Source of the DNA: Marthasterias glacialis
Taxonomy: Eukaryota > Echinodermata > Asteroidea > Forcipulatida > Asteriidae
Length of the DNA: 64,000 nt
Assembly (NCBI GenBank): GCA_911728455.2
Contig: OU452222.1
Coordinates: 21,896,559-21,960,558 of the forward strand
Direction: 5' to 3'
The notes under the pieces were generated by a model. The model had not been told where the DNA came from. It saw nothing but the letters and a program-made list of their open reading frames with translations, and did no database searches. A program made the position numbers and the translations under genes. Positions within the stretch are counted from its first letter, which is position 1. Every line of letters begins with the position of its first letter. Positions 12,211 to 28,309 of the stretch are shown piece by piece.

Positions 12211-12560
12211 ACACACCGGTTTCGTTGGGCTATTTTGGGCTACAAACTAGAATATAAAGGTCTTGACATGGTCTTGAGGAGTAGAGATGAAATATCCTGA
12301 TGAAAAGAAACCACCGTATATAGGTTTATTTCAATCATGGAGGTAGTCAATAAACATAATAAAGACGTCAATACTCTTTATACAAGTCTGATGTTCACGA
12401 CGACTAACCAATGGTTTGCGCAACGGTGCGACGTTGTCTGTTGGTGGTGTGGTGCTCTTGGTTTTTTATTTTTGCTCCGATCGGGTTTATCGTGTTTTTT
12501 TTTTACTTTTTACTTGAGGTTTTACCAACTTTGGATTGTTTGTCTTGTTTGCACACATCT
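12211..12560 (+). repeat. Compound dispersed repeat (copies of 3541-3635 and 4519-4750)
   Basis: The first 110 bases repeat the CACACCGG-TTCGTTGGGCT family of 3541. The rest repeats 4519-4750, including the MEVVNKHNKDVNTLY frame (start at 12337). The two blocks, about 1 kb apart at 3.5-4.7 kb, are adjacent here, which suggests a rearranged or deleted second copy. Confidence 0.65.
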
Positions 12561-12739
12561 TGCATACAAAACGTCTGTTGGAAATCCAACGGGAAAATAA
12601 AGAAACAAATAAGCTTTCGTTTACAAACGCATCAAGGTTGTCCTAACGAACTCGGTGCGTGGACTGTGTGCGTGTGCGCGTGTAAATCGTCCTGCGGATT
12701 GCGGTCGGATATGATATGAGATTATACGTGACTCGGAAC

Positions 12740-12965
12740 TAACGGATTGTGTATTAGAATGTTTTCCCAGCCCTCTTCGCCATAGTGACATCTGAAGGTG
12801 AATGTGCCATACCGGGTCGTTTGGGACTCTTTGGTGGGTCTGTGGGGGTAGAGCCGAATTTTCCAAACGGTTGACCCTGTTTTGCTGTCCGAACTGGGTA
12901 ATGCTTCGCTTTTAAGTCCCTCAAGGATCATTTCAGCCGGCCGTGAGAAGAAACGCAGCAAAATA
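12740..12965. repeat. Dispersed repeat, second copy at about 29576-29875
   Basis: GAGCCGAATTTTCCAA, GTCCGAACTGGGTAATGCTT and GGATCATTTCAGCCGGCCGT are shared in order with 29720-29825 (some bases differ). Both copies are followed, after a gap, by blocks of the CCCATATGGG family. Confidence 0.7.
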
Positions 12966-13359
12966 AAAACGTTTTATTTTGACGTAAGGTGAGTTCACAT
13001 TCTTATAGTTTTCTTACATATTGTGGCGGGCATAAACAGTTATCCTGTCTATAATTATTAACTTGATCCTTGTCTCCTTCTTCCTCAAGTTAGAGTCACT
13101 AAGCGGACTAAAGGCTGAGGGACGAGATTCGTTTAGGAGGAAGTATACCGCCAATTATAATTAATTGTAAACCTCTCTGTCAGAATACACAGCAATCCCT
13201 AAAAATAATCACACAGATCAGACACAAGTTTATGTGACCTTGACCTCAATTTATTTATTCAATCACCTTCAACTCAAGAAGTTGGGTAAAACAATGTAGT
13301 CTATCAGCAGTTTGAAACGAGACTTAAGTTACTCACAATAATTACTGCTAAATCAATAT

Positions 13360-13565
13360 TATGTGAACGGCAACCCGCACTCAGAACAATATGCAACAGT
13401 TATACACCAGCCCCCTGGGCCTTGAGCACACAGCTCGGTCCTGGTACAACCACACAACTCGCTCTGCCAATGCAGCCTTCACACAAATCCCGTAGTTGTG
13501 TACCCAGCACACAGCGACGGCAACCTTCGGGTCGTAGTTCAACTTAACCCTGTCAACTACACCGC
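13360..13565. repeat. Dispersed repeat family ending in GGGTCGTA-GTTCAACTTAA
   Basis: The piece with GCCCCCTGGGCCTTG, CCAATGCAGC, GACGGCAACCTTCGGGTCGT and GTTCAACTTAA recurs at about 22855-22985, 23666-23790 and 28845-28965. No open frame is shared. The preceding 12970-13360 holds no recognised feature. Confidence 0.65.
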
Positions 13566-13635
13566 AGTATCGTATCCGGCTGATCGTCTTGTGTTAAAAC
13601 ACGACGATCGCCTGCACGCGCAAAGCCTAATAACA

Positions 13636-14178
13636 CAGCCTAAATTCTAGCAACGAGTGATACGGGCGAACCCTTGCACCACTCCAAAAATGCAACAAAT
13701 GCCGTCTGAATTCACAAAGCGGACAAACACTTACGTCTCGCTTCCAAACTTACTCTCTCAGCACCGTGAAATTAACTTGTAACTCACACAAAATGTTGGA
13801 ACCAATCCTCAAGCCTCTAGACTCTAAACTCTAGACTCTCCACTCTAGACTCTCTACTTTAGACTCTATATTCTAGACTCTCCACTGCCTGCAACCCCAA
13901 AACAGCAGCTTTTATCTCGTTTTCTCGCCTGCAATTTGCACGCCCAACAGCGCAAAACATCTTACATAAACTTAAATAACTTCTTAAAGTTTATGCTCAA
14001 AACAGCCCAACTAAACTATAATTTGCGCACAATTAAAATGCACCTGACCTTTAGTGGCGCGAACTGCCACCTTGCACCCTGCCATTGGTGCAACCAGGTC
14101 GCCTGACCAACTACGTCGTTCACGTATCACGTGCGACGTCACATGACAATAACAACTCATGCACTTCCATTACAATAT
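13636..14178 (+). repeat. Copy of the HNMT-like B upstream region, without a gene
   Basis: This matches 5599-5953 in order but is longer, because it contains an extra stretch at about 13790-14035. That stretch includes a simple repeat of CTCTAGA-type units at 13811-13885. No MADSK-type exon follows. It may be an orphan 5' flank or a copy of a mobile repeat. Confidence 0.65.
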
Positions 14179-14179
14179 G

Positions 14180-14480
14180 TACTGGTAGCATGCCCACATA
14201 CATGTAGGTCCCATATGGGTCCCATATCGGCCACTCTATAATTATATGGGTCACACATGGGGTTAACCCATGTGGGCCCCTGCGGATCCTGCACCCATGA
14301 TTTATATGGGGCTCATATGGGGCCATAATGGGTAGGCCCAGATAACCCAAATGGGCTACCTTTGGGGACCATCTGGGGAAAACAACCTGGGGAAATATGG
14401 GCTATCCCATAATTATGGTCATTCGATGGGATTCAATTAGGGTTCCATATGGAGTGACTCATATGGGGCCACCTTTTTTA
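14180..14480. repeat. CCCATATGGG-family repeat block
   Basis: Dense imperfect repeats of GGGTCCCATATGGG-type sequence with GGCCCAGATAACCCA. Related blocks are at 14930-15570, 29985-30120, 30690-30950 and 31810-31860. The blocks at 14180, 29985 and 31810 begin at a GTAGCATGCC motif, which may mark an element end. Confidence 0.75.
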
Positions 14481-14800
14481 TAGGGCAGCCCAAATTACCC
14501 ATAATTAATTTACTAGTGTATGTTTATGAGATGTCAGTTTACATAATCAGTTACATGTATATTTCACAATGCCGCAATAACTAATACAAGCTCAATCAGT
14601 CATTATAATATATAACGTTTAAGTATACACTAGTATGTACTTAAAACTATATGGCATGCCTTATATAGTCCAGGAACCATAGACTTTGCAGTCACAGTTA
14701 AGACTGTAATATAAATTAAAACTGTTTAAGTTTTAATTAGCATAGTTTTAGATAGAAGTGTTTTTGTATAAGTTTGGTGTTCATACTTTCTTAAAGACGA

Positions 14801-14802
<2 letters not shown>

Positions 14803-14839
<37 letters not shown>
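14803..14839. repeat. (CA)n microsatellite
   Basis: An uninterrupted run of about 18 AC dinucleotides. Confidence 0.95.
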
Positions 14840-14840
<1 letters not shown>

Positions 14841-14929
14841 GTTTTTGATAAAAAATACATAACTAAATTTCACTAAATTAATGAAACAACACTATTTTAA
14901 TGCTGCGTCCCACACATTTGCATATTGCC

Positions 14930-15570
14930 AAGATGGGCTTGCCCAGTTCTTGCCCATATAATGATACCCATATGGGCCTTCGTATATTCTAACCCGCAAA
15001 AGCTTTCTCAGGTCTTTCCCATACTACGATAACCAAAGACCTTCGCAGATTCTGCCCACAGGGGATTGCTTATAGCAGGCATTCAACTTGGACTGAACAA
15101 CAAACGAGGAACTTCCAATCTTTACAAGACTTTGTACAGTGTTTTTCAATTTTCAATGGCATGAGTGTAAGGTGGAAAAAGAGGAAATCAGCCGATCTGA
15201 GGAAAAGTTGCATGCTTGTTATATGTATTTTCCACACCAATTATGAGCATTTGCTTATTGTTCCACTCACGGCCACATGAGCTTGCCCACGCTGGTCTTT
15301 CCCATTGATACCCGTATATATGGGACATATACATAATTATTATAACCAAATGGGAAGGATTAAAACTTAAGCTCACATGAGCCCAGGGTATCCATATGGA
15401 TTGGCTCTTGCCACTATATCCCAGGTCTTTCCCATAATTATTACGGTACTCTGCTTATCCTGCCCACATGGACTTGGCCGTGTCTTTCCTATACGACATC
15501 CATAAATGGGCCGATGCATATTCTACCCACATGGGCTTGCCCATGTCTTTCCCATATGATACCCATAATG
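14930..15570. repeat. CCCATATGGG / TGGGCTTGCCC repeat block
   Basis: Repeated ATGGGCTTGCCCA and GTCTTTCCCATA-type units are spaced over 640 bases, interrupted by a non-repeated stretch at about 15060-15270. It probably forms the second half of the element begun at 14180. From 15570 to 16080 no gene is supported. Confidence 0.65.
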
Positions 15571-16331
15571 GGCCTTCGCGTGAAAATAATAATAAATTAA
15601 AAAGAAAGGGGGACCCCCCAAAAAAAACAACAACAACAACATAACACTGATTACTTTATAACGAAGTAAAAGGCTTTATAAATCTTATCTTAATAAACGA
15701 CAAAATATATATATATAAAATTCTACAAGTAAAAGGTTTGTATTTCAAGGAAGAAGTGGTCATGAAAACATAGATTATGACGGGGGTAAAAAGATCAACC
15801 TGAAATTGCAGATATTGCACGATAAATGTTGTCCCCGGGAACACATCACATCTTCCATGGAGTATGTTGTAGGTGGAAGAAATTCTGGAGACAAAAGCCA
15901 CTCTTGGTGACGTCAACATGACTCCATGGAACATGTAGGACGTGTTCGTTAGCCAGCCTTTTTCATCGCATGTAGACATGATTTCCGTATATGAAATTGG
16001 CTTTTCAAATAGGCCTTTATAAATGATGACGTCATCACGTTTAAAAGAACTATACGGCGACATAATGTGGTAAGTAGTTACATGAAATCAAACTAAAGAG
16101 CATGAGGCCCATCGGGATGCATACGAATCACTAACGCCTATACCCTGATTCGGTTTCACTTAAAATTGTTGTCTTAAAAAGTGTTTTTTGTAGTATCATT
16201 TGTACTTCAAACGCATAACAATGTGACCCCACTCAATCAGAACATAATTATGATGGGTTTTTGTTGTCAGCAGACGGTGTATCAGCCAGCGAGAAACTGC
16301 ATAAGGAGTAGAAAGGAGAAACTCAACGATA

Positions 16332-20272
<3,941 letters not shown>

Positions 20273-20489
20273 ACCAAACTGATACCTATATTAATGTCGG
20301 CCATGCTACCATCATGGAAATGAATAGAATGGTGAGATTCAAGATGTTTGAAGATGTCAATAATAACATGAAATATATTTTCTTAACTATACCCACAACA
20401 TTGGGGGAGGGGAAGTACAGTGGTAAGCTTTCTATATAGTATCGACCACAAAAAACTCGATTATTCCAAGGAGTTTGTTGACGTGTAAC

Positions 20490-20695
20490 TTAAACACACA
20501 TTAGCACCACGGGTTGAATTTACCATTGCGTTAGTTTTTATAGGACTTGTTCCGATCGACAAATCTCGAAACAATTCCCGAATTAAATCAAGCCATATTT
20601 CAAACAAACAACAAAGTAGAATCAAAGTGTTCGCAAAAACGAACACGGGGGTTTCGGCGGAGGAAACACGAAAAGAAAGACTTTTGATTCTGTAA
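20490..20695 (+). pseudogene. Possible receptor-like coding remnant downstream of copy C
   Basis: An open frame reads VEFTIALVFIGLVPIDKSRN and later SAEETRKERLLIL before a stop. It looks like the end of transmembrane helix 5 plus the third intracellular loop of a rhodopsin-type receptor. This resemblance is by eye only. The upstream part has extra stops relative to the copy at 35571-35789. No other receptor segments are present. Confidence 0.25.
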
Positions 20696-21265
20696 ACCTG
20701 ATATAAAAACTCTTCACAAAAACGTTTTTTTAACGGAAGGAATAAAAATTAAAACCTATCAATGTTTATTTGGTTTGCGGTAACACCATGTGGTTATATC
20801 TACTTTGCTATTAGATTGTTCTTGTGAGAACTTGTCTTGCTATTGTTCTACTACCGCGTAGTAGATTTCGGAATTCGGAAGACAACTTAGTTCTGAAAAG
20901 AATTGTCCTGCTTATTATATACACCTGAGGTAGGAAATTGGCCGGTACTACTACTGCTTTCGCTTAGTGGGTCGAGGGGACTTTGTCTTTATTTCTATCC
21001 AATTTTGAACGTGTTATATCTTATTTATATACTTGGTGCTTAGTAAAGGGACTTATTTAATTTTTTGCAGCAAATTATTATAGACTTGTTTAGTGATATT
21101 AATATAACTTTATAGGCTTTGAAAAGAGTGAAATTTTGATGTAGAGAATGGTAGAAAGATTGGATTTTGGGTTAAGAGATGGACAAGTGTGTTTATACTG
21201 CTGGCATGTGATATGGCCATGTGCAGTAGTAGTACATATGTTTTGATCAATTTAATGTAGGTGCC

Positions 21266-22500
21266 TTCTCCCGTTTTTCGGGCGATGACTTCACTGGCCG
21301 GCCGCGGCCACCGTGGACATTATGCAGCTATCATAGAAGTAGATAGATCAGCTGTATGGGAGATAAACATTCCCCATCGTCGTCGCTCGTGCGGGGTAGC
21401 GCAGGCAACACGTTACAATAGTTAGGGGATAATAGCTAGGGGTACAGACTAAAACCCTCGTTAAAAAAACATAATTGTTGGTCTGGCTCCCCTACCCCTC
21501 CGACAAGCTCCCACGCTTACGGCTAGACCGACCCAGGGGGGGGGGGGGCGGACACGATATTGCGCAATTCTTTCCACGGCGCTGTATGAACGTACCATTT
21601 AAAAAAAAGGGGTAAATAATTTCTGCTCTAACACGAATGGATTTAATTAGATAAAAGTAAGGCAGTATATATATGCATAGTTTATTGTAATATTTTTGGA
21701 GTGGAAGTAAATGCAAAAATTTGTCAAAAATCAATAAAAAAAAATTGGAAAATGCATCCGTCCCTCCAACACCAGGCACGTAGCCAGGCAACATCATCAT
21801 ACCGTTAATCAATGTGTAATGTTGCTTTGAACGAAAATTCCGACACCCCTAAAACAGTGTCACAAAACGTGACGAAAGTGACAAATTGGCCCATTCTACC
21901 CCTGAGATTTTTCAAGTTCTTCTTTTAATATATGGTTTTCTAACATTGTGAAGCTTTTTTTAAAAATCCACCCATTCTACCCAATCGATTTTTATGATTT
22001 TCAAAATGTAACGTTTGAATTAAATAGTAAATTCCGTTATCGGTTTCATGTGTAGACCAGTCGGCGTCCGGAATCTGTGTGTGTTGGTATGGTATACCAA
22101 GCAGTCAGGGTGACGAACCGTGTATTGCACGATGTCAATAACGGCTACACACACACAGCCTGGGTATGCTCGCTTTTGACAGAGCCCTGACTGCGTGCGT
22201 GCGTCCGTGTGTGTGTGCATTGGTGTAAGGCAGGCTCACGAATGAGACGAGTATCAACGTTGATGGCGCCCTTTTCTTTTTCGTGTCCGCCCCCCCCCCC
22301 CTGGACCGACCGGCGAGCTGGGGAGTTCATGCCCCGGAGTTTGTCCCTCTGGCCCCACGAGACACGGCACTGGCTGTACGGGATATGCCCCAAGGTTACG
22401 TTCCGCTAGCTCCCACGCTGGTGCGCCGTAAGACACGCTTCGGTTGCACGGACACCTCTGAATGTGAATATTACGTTCGATTTTTCATCATTATTTACAA
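21266..22500. other. Intergenic sequence after copy C, no gene recognised
   Basis: The stretch contains poly-G/C runs (21538-21549, about 22290) and short open frames on both strands without recognisable domains. Nothing else can be supported. Confidence 0.4.
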
Positions 22501-22589
22501 ATTGTATCAATAATCTGAATACATAAGTCTTTTTTGTCAAACATTCATGAATAATTGTATAAAAAAAAAAGGATTTAAATTTGGTTTAG

Positions 22590-22822
22590 TAATTTACTTT
22601 TATACGGCTGGAAGTACAACTAACTCCGAAGATCACGTGATTTATCCGAACCACTTTTTTGGTTCGGATAAATCGTTTTTTGAAAAATGCTCGAAAACGG
22701 CAAAATTTGATGGTTTCTTTTAGGAACCGTTCTTCTCCATTCCTGAAAGACCTTTGAAGTCATATGTTAGCCTATTTTGTAGCCCGAATAGCCCAACGAA
22801 GCCGGTGTGTACCTTTAATCCT
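22590..22822 (-). repeat. Inverted copy of the 3541-3800 repeat
   Basis: This is the reverse complement of the 3.5 kb repeat: TATACGGCTGG, GATCACGTGAT and GAAGCCGGTGTGTACCTTTA occur in the expected order. An extra local hairpin, TTATCCGAACCA / TGGTTCGGATAA, is present at 22642-22671. Confidence 0.7.
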
Positions 22823-22854
22823 GGTGTACTCCGTACTATGTGAATGTCGCACCT

Positions 22855-24300
22855 GCACATAAAGCCCCCTTGGCCTTGCGCACAGATCCGGGTCCCAGTA
22901 CAACCACAGAAATCATTCCACCAAATGCAGCTTTCCTCAAAAAATGTAGTTGACGGCAACATTCGGGTCGTACAGTTCAACTTAATAAATGTTTATACAG
23001 GACTGGTAAGGATAAAAAACGTTAATGTTTCTTCCGAAAGCTGACTGTTTATGCAGTTTACATTAGCAGCGGCGTGAGACATTTCAGCCAAGGTTTAAAT
23101 GGCCCTCAGATGGCGCCAGTATTTGACGACTCATTAGAAATGCAAGCTTTGAAAACCGTATTTTTTGCGAATCCCTGTTGGAGTATAATTATGGGCACAA
23201 ACTCTAGGGGTCCAGGGAGCGAAGCTCCCGCACGCTCTATGGTTTTAAGTGTTTTCAGGGCTAAGGAGGACAGTCATGTTGCCGAAAATAGACGTTTAAT
23301 TTTGAAATTTAAACATTGAATACTTTGGACTCGGGACAAATCCCTTATGTTTATAGGGGTCAACAATTCTTATGGGAGGTCCAGGGGCGAATTCCCCGGA
23401 CGCTCCTAGATTTTTAGGTCTTATTAGGGCTAGAAAAAGGTCGTCAAGTTGCCGAAAATAAACGTCTTTTATTTTGGATATGTAAACTAATGCCCCTAAT
23501 GAAGTCTAAGGGGCGGGAATTCTGCTCTACGGCTTTAAGTGTTTTTAGAGCGTAGATGTCTGCACGGTGCCGAGAATATTCAATTTGGCAATACAAAGTT
23601 TGACTTCTCACATTACAAGGATTAAACTCAAACTTCGAGTTGGCAAATCTGGTAAAATCACTTTAATCGCTCCACCGATACAGCTTTCCCACAAAACTGT
23701 AGCTGTCTGCATCGCGCAGACGGCGACGGCAACCCTCGGGTCGTACAGTTCAACTTAAATGGTATACACAGTTGGTAAGGATAAAAAACATTCATGTTTA
23801 TTCTGAAAGCTGACTGTTTATGCAGTTAGTACGAGCAGCGGCGTAGCGAAGGCACTTTCTTTTCCTTTTTTTTCTTTTTCTTTTTTTTTTTTGGGGGGGG
23901 GAGTGAAAGCTTAAATTTGCCGACTGAAACATTGAATACTGAATACTATATACCCTTAATGTAAACTAATGCCCCTAACGAAGTCCGAGGGGCGGAAATT
24001 CTGCAATGGCGGTCTCGGGGCGAAGCCCCCGTACGGGTCAGAGCGTAGATGCCCGGACGTTGCCAAGATATTTAATTTGGCAATACAAAGTTTGGCTTCT
24101 CAAATCACGAGAATTAAACTAAAACTTCGAGTTGGCAAATCCAGTGGGCAGATTTCTAGGCTTGCTGAATGGATTTTTGTTCAGCCCGAGCCCTTACTCG
24201 GGTAAGTTTGGTGCTCAATTTGCCGACTGTGGCTCTAAATGCCGACTTAGCAAAACAATTTGGGCCTGGGGGGGGGGGGGGAACACACACCCGGTCGCCG
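22855..24300 (+). repeat. Cluster of dispersed repeats (families of 8480-9190 and 13360-13565)
   Basis: Two copies of the GTTCAACTTAA family (22855-22985, 23666-23790) alternate with pieces of the family seen inverted at 8480-9190. The latter show TTGCCGAAAATA, AGGGGCGAA-type patches, and the end AGCCCGAGCCCTTACTCGGG near 24184. No gene is seen. Confidence 0.7.
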
Positions 24301-24479
24301 CTGAATACTACAACCAACTTTTCCGTGAAATTTGTCCCTTTGAAATGCTGTTATACTCGAGAAAACTGTAAACCTAAAAAAGAAAAAACGAACCAGACTT
24401 AATTGTTCGGTTTTGGTTTAAATCTACGTCATATTATTCAAAATTGTTGAAAAGTAATAATCCACATTCTAGAATACTA

Positions 24480-25250
24480 CACAAATGTCTATAGCATAAC
24501 GCAAAAAATATATATCTTCGGCTTCCGGTTTCGACCGGAAGTAAAGGTCAATTACTTTTGTAAGATTTGTAATAATCATGAAAGGCCTTTTAGATGATGT
24601 AAAGCTTTTTATTAATGTACGATTTTTTGTTAATGACGTATGAATCTTTTGATAAATGAAACTTCATCTTCCAGTTTCGACCGGAAGTTATCGTTTTGTA
24701 ATTTTTAAATGCCAATTTAATGTAGTGACGTCATCGATGACGTCATCCTGAAATGTTTACTTTTAGGTATTACTTCAAGGTAAGGTCTTAGTACATGTTA
24801 AGTTTCTTGTTTTGCAAGCTTGTTTAGCATATTGGGAAGAACAATTTAAAAAAAACAATACATAGATTTCATACCATAGATTTCATACCATTGTAAGATG
24901 TTCCCAGCTTTGTTTTCTTTTTTTTGTTTTTTGTCTTTCAGATGGTGTATAGATTAAAAACATCAACAATATAGTTGAGGAATTATAATTTTTTGAAATA
25001 CTAAACTTTGAATTAACGTAATTCTATATCTGATGACGTCGTTCTGACGTCATAACTTTTATTTTATTATCATGTTATCTTCTGAGATTGTTTTAGGTTT
25101 TTAAGTCAAAACGACCTTTGCTTTTAGAAATAGTAAATTCACATCTTAAAACTTGCCACTAGAGGGCGCTGTAACATATGATGACGTCATCAAGAAGGTT
25201 TTTTTTAGAAAGGTCGGATGTCGCTGAAGTTAAATCACGCCCATCAACAC
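24480..25250. repeat. ETS-like and CRE-like motif-rich repeat DNA
   Basis: TTCCGGTTTCGACCGGAAGT occurs at about 24523, with a variant at 24671. TGATGACGTCATC-type sites occur at about 24725-24745, 25033-25050 and 25180. CCACTAGAGGGCGCT lies at 25156-25170. No open frame of note. The stretch 25250-25980 shows no recognised feature. Confidence 0.55.
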
Positions 25251-25981
25251 TGATTGCGCGTCTTATTTCTGGTATAAGTGATTCCATAACGCATGGAAAA
25301 TAAAGGAATAAGCAGTGGTATGCAAATAGTCGTAACCCAGCCGTACAAGATTTAATGTTTTCCATAGGTTTGTACACAAACATGGATGCGCGCAGGCGGC
25401 TTCAACGTACGAACAATGCTAGCGCTCTAGTCAAGAAATATAGCTCCATGATGTATAATAATATATGCATTCTTTTGTGTAGATTTCTTATCAAATATTA
25501 ATAAACACACTCCTCATGAAATGTGAACGCACCCCTCCGTAAAAAAAATGGTTTTGTCCGACAGCCCTCAATTTATGCAAATTAGGTATCACGTGACCCC
25601 AAATCCGACCTTCTGGTTGGTCGAGAGGGCCTTAATCCACTTGCGGAATTAACACGAGGTGCACTCTGCTGAGGTCGAAACGTCAGGCCACAACTGTTTG
25701 CATTTGTACCACATTTCCTTTTGGTTGGTAAGCAGTTTGCAACAGCCAATTCTATTTTCTCATAGGCCTATTAGAAAAGAATAAGGGAATCAGAGAAGAA
25801 TCAGAGCGTTTAACTCGGTTTCCCTTTGTTGAATGGAACATTCCACCTTTCAACTCAAGAAAAATAATGATCTCATCAATGCCCTCATAAAAATTCAATC
25901 CTGTTGTCGTGTTCATTTCCGTTCATAAGCACATCGAACACACAGATAGGTAAACATCTCAGGTTAGCAGCTGAGTTCACG

Positions 25982-26403
25982 GATCCAAACACAAAATCAA
26001 ACATCAGACGCAATTGAGATTGTTGGTGAGTCGGTGCTTATTTCTAGAGTCTCGGTAACGTTGTTAAGTTGTTGATTTACCGGAATTGCATTACTTTACA
26101 CTTGTGGTCTTGTTGACATTTGATGTGAGAATTTATAAGAATTATTTAATGTACTTTTGTATTAGGTTTTCTTTGGATGGAGATAAAAATATATGCTGAT
26201 TGAGTCTGCCAACCAAGCAACCCAAACAAGGTGTCATGCCTCATTTATTGTCTTCGGACTAAATTAAAAACACTACAGATCCAAAAACAAAATCAAACAT
26301 CAGACGCAATTGAGATTGTTGGTGAGTCGGTGCTTATTTCTAGAGTCTCGGTAACGTTGTTAAGTTGTTGATTTACCGGAATTGTATTACTTTACACTTC
26401 TAG
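25982..26403 (+). repeat. Near-identical direct repeat pair, about 125 bp, offset 296 bp
   Basis: Copy 1 runs 25982-26107 and copy 2 runs 26278-26403. Both contain CAAACATCAGACGCAATTGA and TAGAGTCTCGGTAACGTTGT and differ at only a few positions. The spacer is 170 bp. The layout fits a local tandem duplication or short terminal direct repeats of a small element. The stretch 26410-27300 has no recognised feature. Confidence 0.85.
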
Positions 26404-27308
26404 TGCTTTATGTTAACAGTCCATTCTTCAGTTATATAACTGCATTCTTAACCCCATTTTCTATCCTGCATAATAGGCACACAGGCCAAGTTATTAACTG
26501 CCTTGACGGTGGATATCGCAAGACCGACGCCTGAAAGGTCCAGCGCCTTAAAAAGCCTACATTTTTTTCCCGAGGCGTTGGACTGATGAGGCGTCGGATT
26601 TATGGGCAATTTTTGTTTTCGGCCTCAACCAAGACGCCTAAAAATTCTTACGCGTCAAAATCCGTCGCCGAAATAAACTAAGTGACGAATCGTCTGACTT
26701 TTAAGGCAAATGACTTTTGGGGCGTCCGAATTATGAGGCAAAGCCGAGGGAAAACAAAACGCTCGGGGGATCACCGAGGGTTTCATAGTTTTAACTGTAA
26801 AAGCAGTCAAAAATAATTTTGACTGTATAATGTCCATACCAAAGTGTCGCTTAAAGATGCATTGTCCGTGTTGGGCAGATTTTGACAAATACGAGCGAAC
26901 GAATTTTGAATGTTCATTGGCATTTTATCGAAAAAAAATGTTTCATTTTCAATTTTGATGGCAAAAACCGTTTTTTAAACACTCTGCATACAGAATCCTT
27001 TTGGCTAGGCCTCAGATGCTCGATACCGATGAACTAATACAACCTTTTTCCAAACACTCCGTGTGCATGCGCGTGCCGATTATAATAAATTATTCATTTT
27101 AACTTATAAGGTTACGTAGGCCCTGATAATATAAGGCTGGTCAGCCTTTTATGAATTTGTATTTTTAATTAACTGGCGTTAATCTTTGACAGATATAAGG
27201 TTATGGTATGATTTTCTAATACGACTGTGTATTATTTTAATACCTAAAAAAGTAACGTAACGTTAAAGCGATAAACTTTTCCCGAATGTGATAGGGCAAA
27301 TTGCTTTT

Positions 27309-28246
27309 TTAACCCTATCAGGACCGGGCTTTTTTTGGTTGTACGGGGACCGGGGGGGGGGGCACATAGTGCCCCCCCTCCGTATTTTCCAAAGTGTTCG
27401 ACCGATTTTGATGAAACTTGCCACAAATGTTCATTTCACCGAGTTCTACATGATGACGTCACAAAATTTCAAAAAAACGTCACTAGAGGGCGTTTTTGGC
27501 TGTTTTTTGCCCATTTTTGGTCAAAAATCGTGTTTTTGCCATAACTTCTGTATTTTTTGTCTGAATGTTTTGAAACTTGGCATACTTGTACATTTTAACA
27601 AGATAAATATAATTTGAACCTAATTTAGTCACTTGAAATATCTTTAGGGGCATAATAATTCACTAATTTATCCCATTTTTGGGAAAAAAATGTTTTTTGC
27701 GTTTTTTCACTTAAAAATCAAAATGGCCGCCGCCAAGGGCCCAGGGAGAAATAATCAGGCTTGATTGACAAATCTGAACACTTTTGGGGTCTGAAAAGTA
27801 AGAAATTAGCAGGTTGAAAATGTTCCATTGTTAAAAAACTTGATATAATTTGAACCCTTAATTACAGGCTGAAAACACAAAATCCAAGATGGCCGCCAAA
27901 AATGGCGGCCATTTTGAATTTCCAAAACCATTTCAGACTATCACGTGACTCACCACTATCACTTTTCTGGCAAAAAAATCTAATAAATGGAAATTATGTC
28001 CAAAAAGTTTTAAAAATCACTAAAAAACAGTAAAATCGTGTGACACAAGGTCAAACAAATGGTTGCCATGGCAACAGCTAACCCCCGGTATCTATTATTT
28101 TTTGCCAATATGATTTTAGATATATTTTAGGAAAAGTCAGAAAATTTCGCGGTGATCGGCCTAAGCGTTAAAAAATTACGGGGAAAAAATTGGTAGGGGG
28201 GGGGGGGCACATTGTGCCCCCCCTCCCCCGGTCCTGATAGGGTTAA
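27309..28246. mobile_element. 938-bp terminal-inverted-repeat element
   Basis: The ends are TTAACCCTATCAGGACCGG and its reverse complement. Next to each end are G-runs flanking a small palindrome, GGCACATAGTGCC on the left and GGCACATTGTGCC on the right. The interior includes a palindrome around AAATGGCGGCCATTT (27899-27913) and AT-rich text, with no long open frame. It is a non-autonomous DNA transposon by structure. Confidence 0.85.
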
Positions 28247-28309
28247 GTGAAACTTAAATTTTTATTAAAGAAATGCATATCGTGAATCTTAGCCAGCAGG
28301 TTAAATGTT

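Noticed and set aside
15656..16063. 135-codon open frame on the - strand upstream of HNMT-like C
   Set aside because: The composition is partly protein-like, but no domain, splice context or duplicate supports it. It lies outside the segmental duplication, so conservation cannot be judged.
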